A DNA stretch of 5,464 nucleotides from Actinomycetota bacterium (GTDB lineage: Bacteria > Actinomycetota > Acidimicrobiia > Acidimicrobiales > AC-14), in contig JAIVIH010000067.1 of assembly GCA_020200615.1 (NCBI GenBank), positions 1,548 through 7,011 of the forward strand. The letters are read 5' to 3'. Below, piece after piece: positions 1-5,367 of this stretch. The position numbers were made by a program, and so were the translations under genes. Under the pieces are notes generated by a model. It saw only the letters and a list, made by a program, of their open reading frames with translations, searched no databases and was not told the DNA's origin. Position 1 is the first letter of the stretch, and every line of letters starts with the position of its first letter.

Positions 1-730
1 CCGCTCCCGGCGGCACGGAGACAGTGAAGTCGGCCGTCCGGACCGTCCCGTCGTGCTGGAAGTCGAAGAACAGCCGGTAGTCGCCGGCGCTGGGCAGCTC
101 GACGCCGAAGCGCACGTCGGGGCCGGGCCGGGTCTGGCCGTCGCCCGGTTCCCCCTCGGGGTGGACGTGCAGGTAGGCGAGGTCCCCGGCCCGGAGTGCG
201 ACCAGGTGGCCGTAGGCCCCCAGGTAGGGCTGAAGGTCGGTGACGGGCCGGCCGCCGCGCTGCACGCCCATGGTCACGGTGGCGAGCCCCGCAGCCCTCG
301 GGGCACCGTCCAGGGAGACGTCGTAGCCGCCCACGGCCGACCGAACCTGAGGTGCGGGTAGCGGGAGGGGCCGGAACTCGCCGGCGGCGCTGAGGTCGAC
401 CCCGAGGACGAGCTTGTCGCCGCTCGTCGGGGCGAAGTCGGCGAAGGCCCGGTAAGGGCCGGGCCGGGGCGCCTGGAGGGGGACCGACCATGTGCCTCCC
501 GGGTCCCGGGTGGGGTGGACGTGGGAGAACCAGGTCAGGTCGCGGCTGGCCACGATGAGGTGCAGCTCACGGTCGTGCTCGACGCGGTAGGAGCGCAGGG
601 GCGCTCCGTCCGGCCCCGTGATCCGGAAGCGGAACGGTGCGGGCTGAGCCACGTCGAGCTCGGACGTCTCGGGAACGAGGGTGAAGCCGCCCTCGGAGAC
701 CCTCAGCCCGGCGACGTCGCCCTCGGCCAC
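1..730 (-). CDS. Duplicated HxHVHP-motif, presumably exported metal-associated protein; 5'-truncated, 3' end off window
   Basis: This minus-strand frame stays open from beyond the nucleotidyltransferase stop to the left edge. Counting from the GTG at 730, 243 codons are visible. The protein resembles a family of conserved actinobacterial exported proteins that I recall from copper/heavy-metal resistance neighbourhoods; no exact function is known to me. It consists of two similar halves. The first has H57-L-I-V, then S69-H-V-H-P73 and a PGPYRAFADF strand (90-99). The second has H175-L-V-A, then L187-H-V-H-P191 and an AGDYRLFFDF strand (215-224). The spacing from first to second histidine motif is 13 residues in both, so the histidines are probably structural or metal ligands. 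Family members as I remember them start with a membrane or signal segment, which is missing here. The only in-frame GTG has no Shine-Dalgarno sequence, and similarity seems to extend upstream of it (a DGEAHG stretch near 757-774). I therefore read it as a 5'-truncated, probably unexpressed remnant. The C-terminus appears almost complete at the window edge. Confidence 0.6.
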   Translation of the reverse strand, partial: MAEGDVAGLRVSEGGFTLVPETSELDVAQPAPFRFRITGPDGAPLRSYRVEHDRELHLIVASRDLTWFSHVHPTRDPGGTWSVPLQAPRPGPYRAFADFAPTSGDKLVLGVDLSAAGEFRPLPLPAPQVRSAVGGYDVSLDGAPRAAGLATVTMGVQRGGRPVTDLQPYLGAYGHLVALRAGDLAYLHVHPEGEPGDGQTRPGPDVRFGVELPSAGDYRLFFDFQHDGTVRTADFTVSVPPGA

Positions 731-818
731 GGGGCCGGGGTAATGGGAAAGGGCACCGTGGGCCTCCCCGTCGGGCCTGTGACGAGGATCCGTGCAGGAT
801 CCTGAACGCGGCGGCCGG
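731..818. other. Junction zone between the nucleotidyltransferase and the truncated metal-associated gene
   Basis: This 88-bp stretch separates the last transposon-linked gene from the left-hand gene. Minus-strand codons continuing the left-hand protein family appear recognisable back to about 774, after which no family-like sequence is evident. The left end of the transposon should therefore lie at about 775-818 if it truncated that gene. I looked for a 38-bp Tn3-type terminal repeat (outer GGGG, inner TAAG-like end) and found none that convinces. The only clear structure is the 785-803 hairpin. Confidence 0.35.
785..803 (-). terminator. Hairpin just downstream of the nucleotidyltransferase gene
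   Basis: A perfect inverted repeat, AGGATCC - GTGCA - GGATCCT, gives a 7-bp stem with a 5-nt loop. It starts 15 nt after the TGA of the last gene of the minus-strand operon. No U-tract follows in the minus direction, so it is not a canonical intrinsic terminator, although U-less hairpins are often proposed as terminators in actinobacteria. It could also be an incidental pair of BamHI-type palindromes or part of the transposon/host junction. Confidence 0.3.
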
Positions 819-1367
819 TCACTGGGGGTCGGGGGGCTCGGGTTGCGACTCGGTGGCAAGCTCGGGGAACCGCTCGTACAGGACGGCCAGGTGCTCGATG
901 TCCTTGGCCCGGCGCAGTAGCTCCTTCGACCGGATGAGGTCGGCGAGCCCCCCGACCCGGATCTCGACATCGCTTCGGCGCACCCTGGTCGACCCGGCCA
1001 TCAGCGCGGAGTAGCCGGCCTCGAAGCCCCTGGGCTCCAGCACCACGTCCACCGCTCCCAGGCGGGTGACCAGGCCGATGGCGGCTGAGTCGCCCAGAAA
1101 GTGGCGGGCTTCCAGACCACCGTCGATCTTCATGCCCTCGGGGATGCCCTCGACCCGCCACCGGGGCCGCAGCAGGTTTAGAGCCTCGGCGAGGCGGGTG
1201 AGGTTGTCGACCATGCGGGCCGGCACGACGTCGACGTCGACGGTCTCCACGGGCACGCCGTTGAGCCTGGCCACGTGACTCCCGAAGACGATGTAGCCCA
1301 CGCCGAAGTAGTTGAGGATCCGGCACAGCTCCTCGAGCTGGCGATCGGGGTCAGCCGGTTCGGCCAC
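819..1367 (-). CDS. MNT/AbiEii-like nucleotidyltransferase, putative toxin of a two-gene module
   Basis: The protein has 182 residues when started at the GTG at 1367. It carries the signature of the DNA polymerase beta-like nucleotidyltransferase fold: V27-F-G-S-H31, followed by D44-V-D46 as the first two metal-binding carboxylates, and a likely third in RLGAVDVVLEP (D107). The C-terminal IRSKELLRRAKDIEHL segment (145-160) matches the conserved Lys/Arg-Asp motif (hK...RxKDxxHL) of AbiEii/AbiGii-like and related enzymes. Such proteins transfer nucleotides to tRNA or proteins and commonly serve as toxins, or as AMPylating antitoxins paired with HEPN proteins. The substrate cannot be read here, and no HEPN gene is present. 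The GTG is preferred because GAGGAG lies 10 nt upstream and the fold begins right after it. An ATG at 1457 would add 30 Arg-rich, non-conserved residues and lacks a good ribosome binding site. The start overlaps the HTH gene by 17 bp, implying translational coupling and a paired function. Confidence 0.75.
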   Translation of the reverse strand: MAEPADPDRQLEELCRILNYFGVGYIVFGSHVARLNGVPVETVDVDVVPARMVDNLTRLAEALNLLRPRWRVEGIPEGMKIDGGLEARHFLGDSAAIGLVTRLGAVDVVLEPRGFEAGYSALMAGSTRVRRSDVEIRVGGLADLIRSKELLRRAKDIEHLAVLYERFPELATESQPEPPDPQ

Positions 1368-1740
1368 GGCCGTAGTGCTCCTCGATCTCGGCCGCCACCG
1401 CCGCCACCCGGGCCCAGTAGCGCCGACCACTGTCTGTCGTCGGCTCTCGGTGGCCATCGGGCGGCAGGCTCAGGTCGTGCTCGTAGCCGTCGTCCCACCA
1501 CTCGGGCCGAGGAGGCTGGGTCGCTCGGACCAGGGCCATCCACTGGCTGTAGAGCACGTCGTGGGTGCCCTCGCCGGCCTCGATCCGCCTGAGCCACTCA
1601 ACATCGACCCCGGCCCGCTCGGCCAGCTCCTCGACGGTCATGCCCGCGGCCTCACGCAGGCGCTGCAGCTGCTGGCCGGCGTGGGCAGCCTCGGCGACCT
1701 CGCCCATGTCCGCACCCTCGGTGTCGGGAGTCTCGGCCAT
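1351..1740 (-). CDS. XRE/Cro-type helix-turn-helix protein, putative antitoxin/regulator
   Basis: This 129-residue protein has a Cro/C1-type HTH at about residues 23-58. The segment QLQRLREAAGMTVEELAERAG is followed by VDVEWLRRIEAGEG, which are the classic helix 2-turn-helix 3 and the R-x-E-x-G end of the motif. The first 20 residues are acidic and probably disordered. The C-terminal half (62-129) holds a PRPEWWDDGYEHDLSL segment and a final helix (YWARVAAVAAEIEEHY) that could contact a partner. It should bind DNA and regulate its own unit, and it may neutralise the nucleotidyltransferase whose gene overlaps its end by 17 bp. The ATG at 1740 is chosen because the HTH follows at normal distance and GGGTGA lies 5 nt upstream. 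The same frame is open further upstream to 2265, but that part lies inside tnpA and looks like Pro/Arg-rich shadow sequence. The gene follows tnpA by 5 bp. The antitoxin role is inferred from gene pairing only. Confidence 0.78.
   Translation of the reverse strand: MAETPDTEGADMGEVAEAAHAGQQLQRLREAAGMTVEELAERAGVDVEWLRRIEAGEGTHDVLYSQWMALVRATQPPRPEWWDDGYEHDLSLPPDGHREPTTDSGRRYWARVAAVAAEIEEHYGRGRTG
1378..1383 (-). promoter_or_regulatory. Ribosome binding site deciding the GTG start of the nucleotidyltransferase
   Basis: GAGGAG on the minus strand ends 10 nt before the GTG at 1367 and lies inside the 3' end of the HTH gene. It is the strongest Shine-Dalgarno-like sequence near any candidate start of this gene. 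It supports the short 182-residue form and coupling to translation of the upstream HTH gene. Confidence 0.5.
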
Positions 1741-1745
1741 CTTGG

Positions 1746-1751
1746 TCACCC
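1746..1751 (-). promoter_or_regulatory. Ribosome binding site of the HTH gene, containing the tnpA stop codon
   Basis: GGGTGA on the minus strand sits 5 nt before the ATG at 1740. Its last three bases are the tnpA stop codon. Ribosomes terminating on tnpA would be positioned on the HTH start, which suggests termination-reinitiation coupling. Confidence 0.4.
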
Positions 1752-4607
1752 GGCCCTTCGAAGGGGCCGCAACCCGCCGCTGGGCGCCCGGCTCGTGGTT
1801 CGATAGCGGCCGTTGAGGTTGATGGTCGGGTGTCCGAGAGGAGAGAGCCGGGCTACGTCCGCCGGATCGATCTTGTGCACCTTGGCGGCAAGGTGGTCGA
1901 GGGCGGCCTGGATGTACACGGTCTGCCACAGCACGATGACGTTGACCATGAGCCCCAGTGCCCCCAGCTGGTTCTCCTGGCCGGCCTGGTAGTGCTGGCG
2001 CAGTTGACCCCGCCCCCCGTGGAAGGTGTCTCGGGCCAGGCTGTTGCGGCTCTCGCCCCGGACCAGGATGCGGTGGATGGCCCGTCGGTACACGGGGTCG
2101 TGGCAGTAGTCGAGGACGTGGAGGGTCTTGATGATCCGGCCCAGCTCGACTAGGGCCCGCCCCAGGCTGGAAGGGTTCGGTCCCCGCTGGAGGGAGCGCA
2201 GGATGGCCGAGGGTGCGACGGTCCGGGCTTCCAGCGAGGCTGCGAGGCGACAGATCTGGTCCCACTGGTTGGCGATTATCGACGTGTTGGCGCGGTTTCG
2301 GGCCAGGCCTTGCAGCGGTCCGTAGTCAGCGCGGGCGTCGATCACCCAAAGCCGGTGGTCGGCCAGGTCGGCCAGGCGTGGCCCGTAGCGGTAGCCGAGG
2401 GCCCAAGCGAGGGCGAAGACGACCTCCGACGCCCCGGCGGTGTCGGTCGACACGGTGTCGGGGCGTACCACCGTCTGGTTGGCCATCAGGCCGTCGAGGG
2501 CGTAGAGGCTGTCCCTTTCGGTGCCGGGGATCAGCGTCTGGTGGAACGAGGAATGGGTGTCGGCCATCCAGGTGTAGAGCGTCGAGCCCCGCTGGCGGCC
2601 GAAGTAGCGGGGGTTGTAGCCGGCGTGGATCGTCGTGACCGGGATGACGAAGCGCATGCCGTCGGCCGACGCCATCTCCCCGCCGCCCCACGCGTCACGG
2701 GCCAGGTCGAGGTCGGCGTGGTAGTCGAACAGGCGGGTGTTGGCCGCGGCGTGGGTGGCCGAGCGGAAGTAGTTGTGCGCCGTCCAGTTCAGCCGGTCTC
2801 GCGTCAGAGGGGGGTAGTCGTCGTCGACGACTGGCGTGAGGCCGACGTTGCATGCCTCCGAGACGAGCAGCGCCGACAGCGACTCCACCAGCCCAGCGGC
2901 TCGTGACGGGGCGCCGCTGATGTGGGTGTACTCGTCGAGGAAGCCGGTCCAGCCGTGCACCTCCAGGGGCAGGTCGGCGATCTCGACCTCGGGCAGCAAC
3001 GCCTCGACCATCCCTCGCAGCTCGACCAGCGATGCCGGCTCCTCGACGGCGTCGAGGGGGGTGACGACGATCCGGTCGGCCCCGTCACGGTGCTCAATGC
3101 GGAGATCGGGATTGGCCGCCATCCCGTCGGCCGTCCGCCGCCACGCCGAGTCGAGGGTCTGGGCCAGGTTGGCCACGACCCTGGCCGGGTCGGTGTCCAG
3201 CGCCAGGTCCTCGCACGCCTGCTCCCGGCGTTGCTCCCACGTCTCGGGCGACAACAGCTCGGCCCGGGGGTCCCCCCAGCGGACGCTGCCCGGGGCGTAC
3301 ACGTCGCGTCTGCGGAGCCCGACTCGCAGACGGTCGAGTACGCAGCACGCGTAGGCCGCCCGGTCGACAATCCCCGTCTCCTGGTCCCTCACGTGGCGCT
3401 CCCAGGATGCGGTGACCACCTCCATGGGCACCTCGGTGTCGGGCAAGCGGGTTGTGCGGGGCCGCTCGGCCAGCCACGTCCCCAGGGCGCGGTAGGCATC
3501 GAGGACCGGTCGTGCCGGCGCCGTCGACTCCATGGCCACGGCGTCGATCAACAGCGGCAGGAACCGGCGGATTTGCGGATAGGCGGCCACTAACCGCTCG
3601 TGGAAGGGATCGTCGGGCGGCCGCATCAAGGTGGTGACCGTCCCCAGAACACCGATGATGACCTCCCGGTCGGTACGAAACGCTTCGAGCAGGGCGGCGA
3701 TCGCGCCGTCGTCGTCGAGGGCATCGAGGACCGACTGCATCCTGGCCCGCAGCTCGCCGACGGCCCGGTCGTAGTCGCGCAGCTCTGCGGTCCGTCGCCG
3801 CTGGCCCCGGCTGGTGGCCGAGCGCTGGAGGTCGCCGAAGACGACGTCGAAGATGTCGATGACGTCGTCGCGGGCGCTGGTGGTTAGCACGTGGACGAAG
3901 GCGACCAGGGTGGCGACCCGGCGCTGGGGGGCCAGGTCGCCCAGCTGGGTGGCCCATGCGTCCTCGGCGTAGCGGGCCAGGGTGGCCACCCGTCGGGGAG
4001 GCAGGCCGGACAGGTCCAGCCCACCGACCCCCAGGGCGCGGACCTCGCTCAGGCGCTCGAGCGCCTGCACCAGCCCGGCGATGCTGGGGCTGAACGGCGG
4101 TCGCCGCAGGCGGTCGAGGTCAGAGCGGCGCTTCCCCTCCGGCACCACCAGGAGCGCTTCCAGGGCAGCGATGACCTCGGGAGCGGCCGCATGTGCGAGC
4201 CGAGACCACAGCCGCTGGGTGGCCCGCTCCCGGACGCTGCCCACCAGCCGGGTGAGGACCTGCTCTCCGGGTAGGACGACCCGGTCGGCGAGCATCTTGC
4301 GATGAGCGGCCCGGAACAGGGCGGCGGGGCCCATGTCGTCGGCCCAGGCCTGACGGTAGAGCGAGCGCAGGACCGAGACGATGGGCGCGGGGACGGCGCT
4401 GGGATCGGCGAGGAACGTCCCGATGGCCCGCAGGGTGACGAGCTGGGCGGCGAACCCCAGGCGGGTCACGTCCCCAGCTCGGCGCCGGGCCAGGCTTAGG
4501 TCCGCCTCGCTCAGATGGCACCAGCGACCCAGCCAGTCACGCTCGATGTTCTCGGGGAACCGGCCGTAGGCCGAGGGCTGGGGCGCCTCAGCGACGGCGA
4601 TCGGCAC
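1746..4607 (-). CDS. tnpA: Tn3-family DDE transposase TnpA
   Basis: TnpA binds the terminal inverted repeats and performs strand transfer for replicative transposition, giving a cointegrate. From the GTG at 4607 it has 953 residues. The N-terminus shows the family pattern: AYGRF (13-17), HLSEADLSLA (31-40) and RLGFAAQLVTLRAIGTFLAD (49-68). The catalytic domain has all three acidic residues: D649 in MASADGMRF, D722 in VSTDTAGASEVVFALAW, and E852 in RGESRNSLARDTFHGGRGQL. The spacings of 73 and 130 residues are nearly those I recall for Tn4430 TnpA. NQLGALGLMVNVIVLWQT and the LSPLGHPTINLNGRYRT end are further hallmarks, followed by a 16-residue non-conserved tail. About 50 residues usually found between residues 80 and 90 seem absent. 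GTG 4607 is preferred because VPIAVAEAPQPSAYGRF matches typical starts and overlaps tnpR by only 20 bp. ATG 4667 would add 20 Pro/Arg-rich residues. Neither start has a strong Shine-Dalgarno sequence. The frame is intact, so the protein may be active. Confidence 0.95.
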   Translation of the reverse strand: MPIAVAEAPQPSAYGRFPENIERDWLGRWCHLSEADLSLARRRAGDVTRLGFAAQLVTLRAIGTFLADPSAVPAPIVSVLRSLYRQAWADDMGPAALFRAAHRKMLADRVVLPGEQVLTRLVGSVRERATQRLWSRLAHAAAPEVIAALEALLVVPEGKRRSDLDRLRRPPFSPSIAGLVQALERLSEVRALGVGGLDLSGLPPRRVATLARYAEDAWATQLGDLAPQRRVATLVAFVHVLTTSARDDVIDIFDVVFGDLQRSATSRGQRRRTAELRDYDRAVGELRARMQSVLDALDDDGAIAALLEAFRTDREVIIGVLGTVTTLMRPPDDPFHERLVAAYPQIRRFLPLLIDAVAMESTAPARPVLDAYRALGTWLAERPRTTRLPDTEVPMEVVTASWERHVRDQETGIVDRAAYACCVLDRLRVGLRRRDVYAPGSVRWGDPRAELLSPETWEQRREQACEDLALDTDPARVVANLAQTLDSAWRRTADGMAANPDLRIEHRDGADRIVVTPLDAVEEPASLVELRGMVEALLPEVEIADLPLEVHGWTGFLDEYTHISGAPSRAAGLVESLSALLVSEACNVGLTPVVDDDYPPLTRDRLNWTAHNYFRSATHAAANTRLFDYHADLDLARDAWGGGEMASADGMRFVIPVTTIHAGYNPRYFGRQRGSTLYTWMADTHSSFHQTLIPGTERDSLYALDGLMANQTVVRPDTVSTDTAGASEVVFALAWALGYRYGPRLADLADHRLWVIDARADYGPLQGLARNRANTSIIANQWDQICRLAASLEARTVAPSAILRSLQRGPNPSSLGRALVELGRIIKTLHVLDYCHDPVYRRAIHRILVRGESRNSLARDTFHGGRGQLRQHYQAGQENQLGALGLMVNVIVLWQTVYIQAALDHLAAKVHKIDPADVARLSPLGHPTINLNGRYRTTSRAPSGGLRPLRRAG
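1754..1765. promoter_or_regulatory. 12-bp perfect palindrome just upstream of the HTH gene (candidate operator or RNA hairpin)
   Basis: CCCTTCGAAGGG is perfectly self-complementary and starts 14 bp upstream of the HTH start codon, inside the last codons of tnpA. With one bulged base the symmetry extends to GGCCC/GGGCC. XRE regulators usually bind short palindromes next to their own genes, so this is a candidate operator. As RNA it could form a small hairpin next to the ribosome binding site instead. No convincing internal promoter was seen nearby. Confidence 0.3.
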
Positions 4608-5229
4608 GGGGTGGCGGCTTTCGGCGCGCCGGCGAGGGGACGACGTCGGTGTTGGGGGCGTCGCCATTCGCGGTCGAGCCGGTGAGGTGGCGGTAGATGG
4701 AGGCCCGGCTGACCCCTAGCACCCGGGCGATCGCCTCGACCGTGTAGTCCTTCGAGTCGTACATCTGGCGGGCGGTGGCCACCTTGTCGGGCGGCATGAC
4801 CGTCGGCCGCCCGCCGTGGCGCCCCCGGGCTCGGGCCGCAGCCAGGCCGGCGTTGGTGCGCTCGCGGATCAGCTCTCGCTCGAACTCGGCCAGGGCACCG
4901 AAGATGTGGAACACCAGCTTGCCGCCCGAGGTGGTGGTGTCGATGTTCTCCGTCAGGCTGCGGAAGCCGACCTTGCGCTCGGCCAGCGCATTCACCGTGT
5001 CGATCAGGTGGCGCAGCGACCGGCCGAGACGGTCGAGGCGCCACACGACCACGGTGTCGCCGGGGCGGACCTGGTCGAACAGCTTGGCCAGCTCCCGGCG
5101 CTCGTCGAGTGCTCCCGACGCCCGGTCGGTGAAGACCCGGTAGCACCCCGCCGCCTTGAGGGCGTCGGTCTGAAGGCGCGAGTTCTGCTCGAGGGTCGAG
5201 ATCCTGGCGTACCCCAGGAGGTCTCCCAT
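4588..5229 (-). CDS. tnpR: Serine resolvase/invertase TnpR of the Tn3-family element
   Basis: This 213-residue small serine recombinase would resolve Tn3 cointegrates at res and probably represses its own promoter. The catalytic domain covers about residues 1-135. It includes GYARIS with nucleophile S11 and R9, an Arg near 44-45 (DERREL), WRLDRLGRS with D66, R67 and R70, and the long E helix LVFHIFGALAEFERELIRER (105-124). A C-terminal HTH of the resolvase type lies at about 148-183 (DYTVEAIARVLGVSRASIYR), preceded by the GRHGGRP linker. The last ~28 residues (Pro/Arg-rich) are longer than in short resolvases and overlap the tnpA start. The ATG at 5229 is chosen because family members begin 4-5 residues before GYAR. 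The frame is open upstream to 5442, but that part has no resolvase similarity and covers the predicted res. There is no Shine-Dalgarno sequence, and a -10-like box lies directly upstream, so translation may be leaderless. It is the first gene of the tnpR-tnpA-xre-nucleotidyltransferase unit. Confidence 0.95.
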   Translation of the reverse strand: MGDLLGYARISTLEQNSRLQTDALKAAGCYRVFTDRASGALDERRELAKLFDQVRPGDTVVVWRLDRLGRSLRHLIDTVNALAERKVGFRSLTENIDTTTSGGKLVFHIFGALAEFERELIRERTNAGLAAARARGRHGGRPTVMPPDKVATARQMYDSKDYTVEAIARVLGVSRASIYRHLTGSTANGDAPNTDVVPSPARRKPPPRADRRR

Positions 5230-5237
5230 GGCCGCCG

Positions 5238-5243
5238 ACCGTA
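5238..5243 (-). promoter_or_regulatory. Possible extended -10 box for a leaderless tnpR transcript
   Basis: On the minus strand TGA-TACGGT fits an extended -10 (TGn followed by TAnnnT), and the tnpR ATG follows 8 nt later. That is the spacing expected when transcription starts at or next to the start codon. This would explain the missing Shine-Dalgarno sequence. No good -35 is seen; the -35 region falls inside the putative res subsite III, so resolvase binding would repress it. Confidence 0.3.
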
Positions 5244-5253
5244 TCAGAACCGG

Positions 5254-5367
5254 TGTCGAGAACCTCGAATGAGACGATGATTCTGGCCACGGGTTGTGAA
5301 CGCGTCTGGAGGGTGTGAAGTGGATCGCTTGATGGCGCTGGTCTGAGGTCGATAACTGACGTAGACC
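5254..5367. other. Putative res site (resolution site, Tn3/gamma-delta-like layout)
   Basis: The candidate subsite I is 5340-5367. It is exactly 28 bp with perfect terminal inverted repeats GGTCT...AGACC, a half-site GGTCTGAGG similar to the TGTCTGATA-type half-site of Tn3/gamma-delta, and a central TA. The candidate subsite III is about 5254-5276, TGTC - N15 - GACG, with inner palindrome TCGAG-AAC-CTCGA. The centres are about 88 bp apart, which agrees with the 114-bp gamma-delta res as I recall it (28-22-34-5-25). The predicted subsite II (about 5284-5317) shows only weak symmetry; it contains a CGTCTGGAGG half-site-like stretch. Subsite III faces tnpR, as in the family. The location in the non-coding, lower-GC stretch upstream of tnpR fits. 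The assignment is from spacing and symmetry only. Confidence 0.5.

Noticed and set aside
53..805. Plus-strand open frames at 53-361 and 515-805.
   Set aside because: They lie antisense to the duplicated His-motif gene, have Gly/Ala/Val-rich sequence without recognisable motifs, and arise from GC-rich codon bias.
773..811. Possible left terminal inverted repeat starting GGGCCTGTGACGAGG.
   Set aside because: The best partner near 5374-5412 shares only a few bases, there is no TAAG-like inner end, and no target duplication could be identified.
703..1326. Minus-strand open frame overlapping the nucleotidyltransferase.
   Set aside because: It is an Arg/Pro/Gly-rich shadow frame; the real frame carries the GS and DxD motifs.
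1741..2265. Upstream extension of the HTH frame to give a 304-residue protein.
   Set aside because: The extra part lies inside the conserved C-terminus of tnpA and has no family-like sequence. The ATG at 1740 with GGGTGA upstream fits better.
1830..4569. Several plus-strand frames of 60-220 codons opposite tnpA.
   Set aside because: All are antisense to the intact transposase, whose DDE residues and C-terminal signature establish the real frame.
4511..5290. Minus-strand 259-codon frame overlapping tnpR.
   Set aside because: It is a shadow of the resolvase gene, rich in Arg, Pro and Gly with no motifs.
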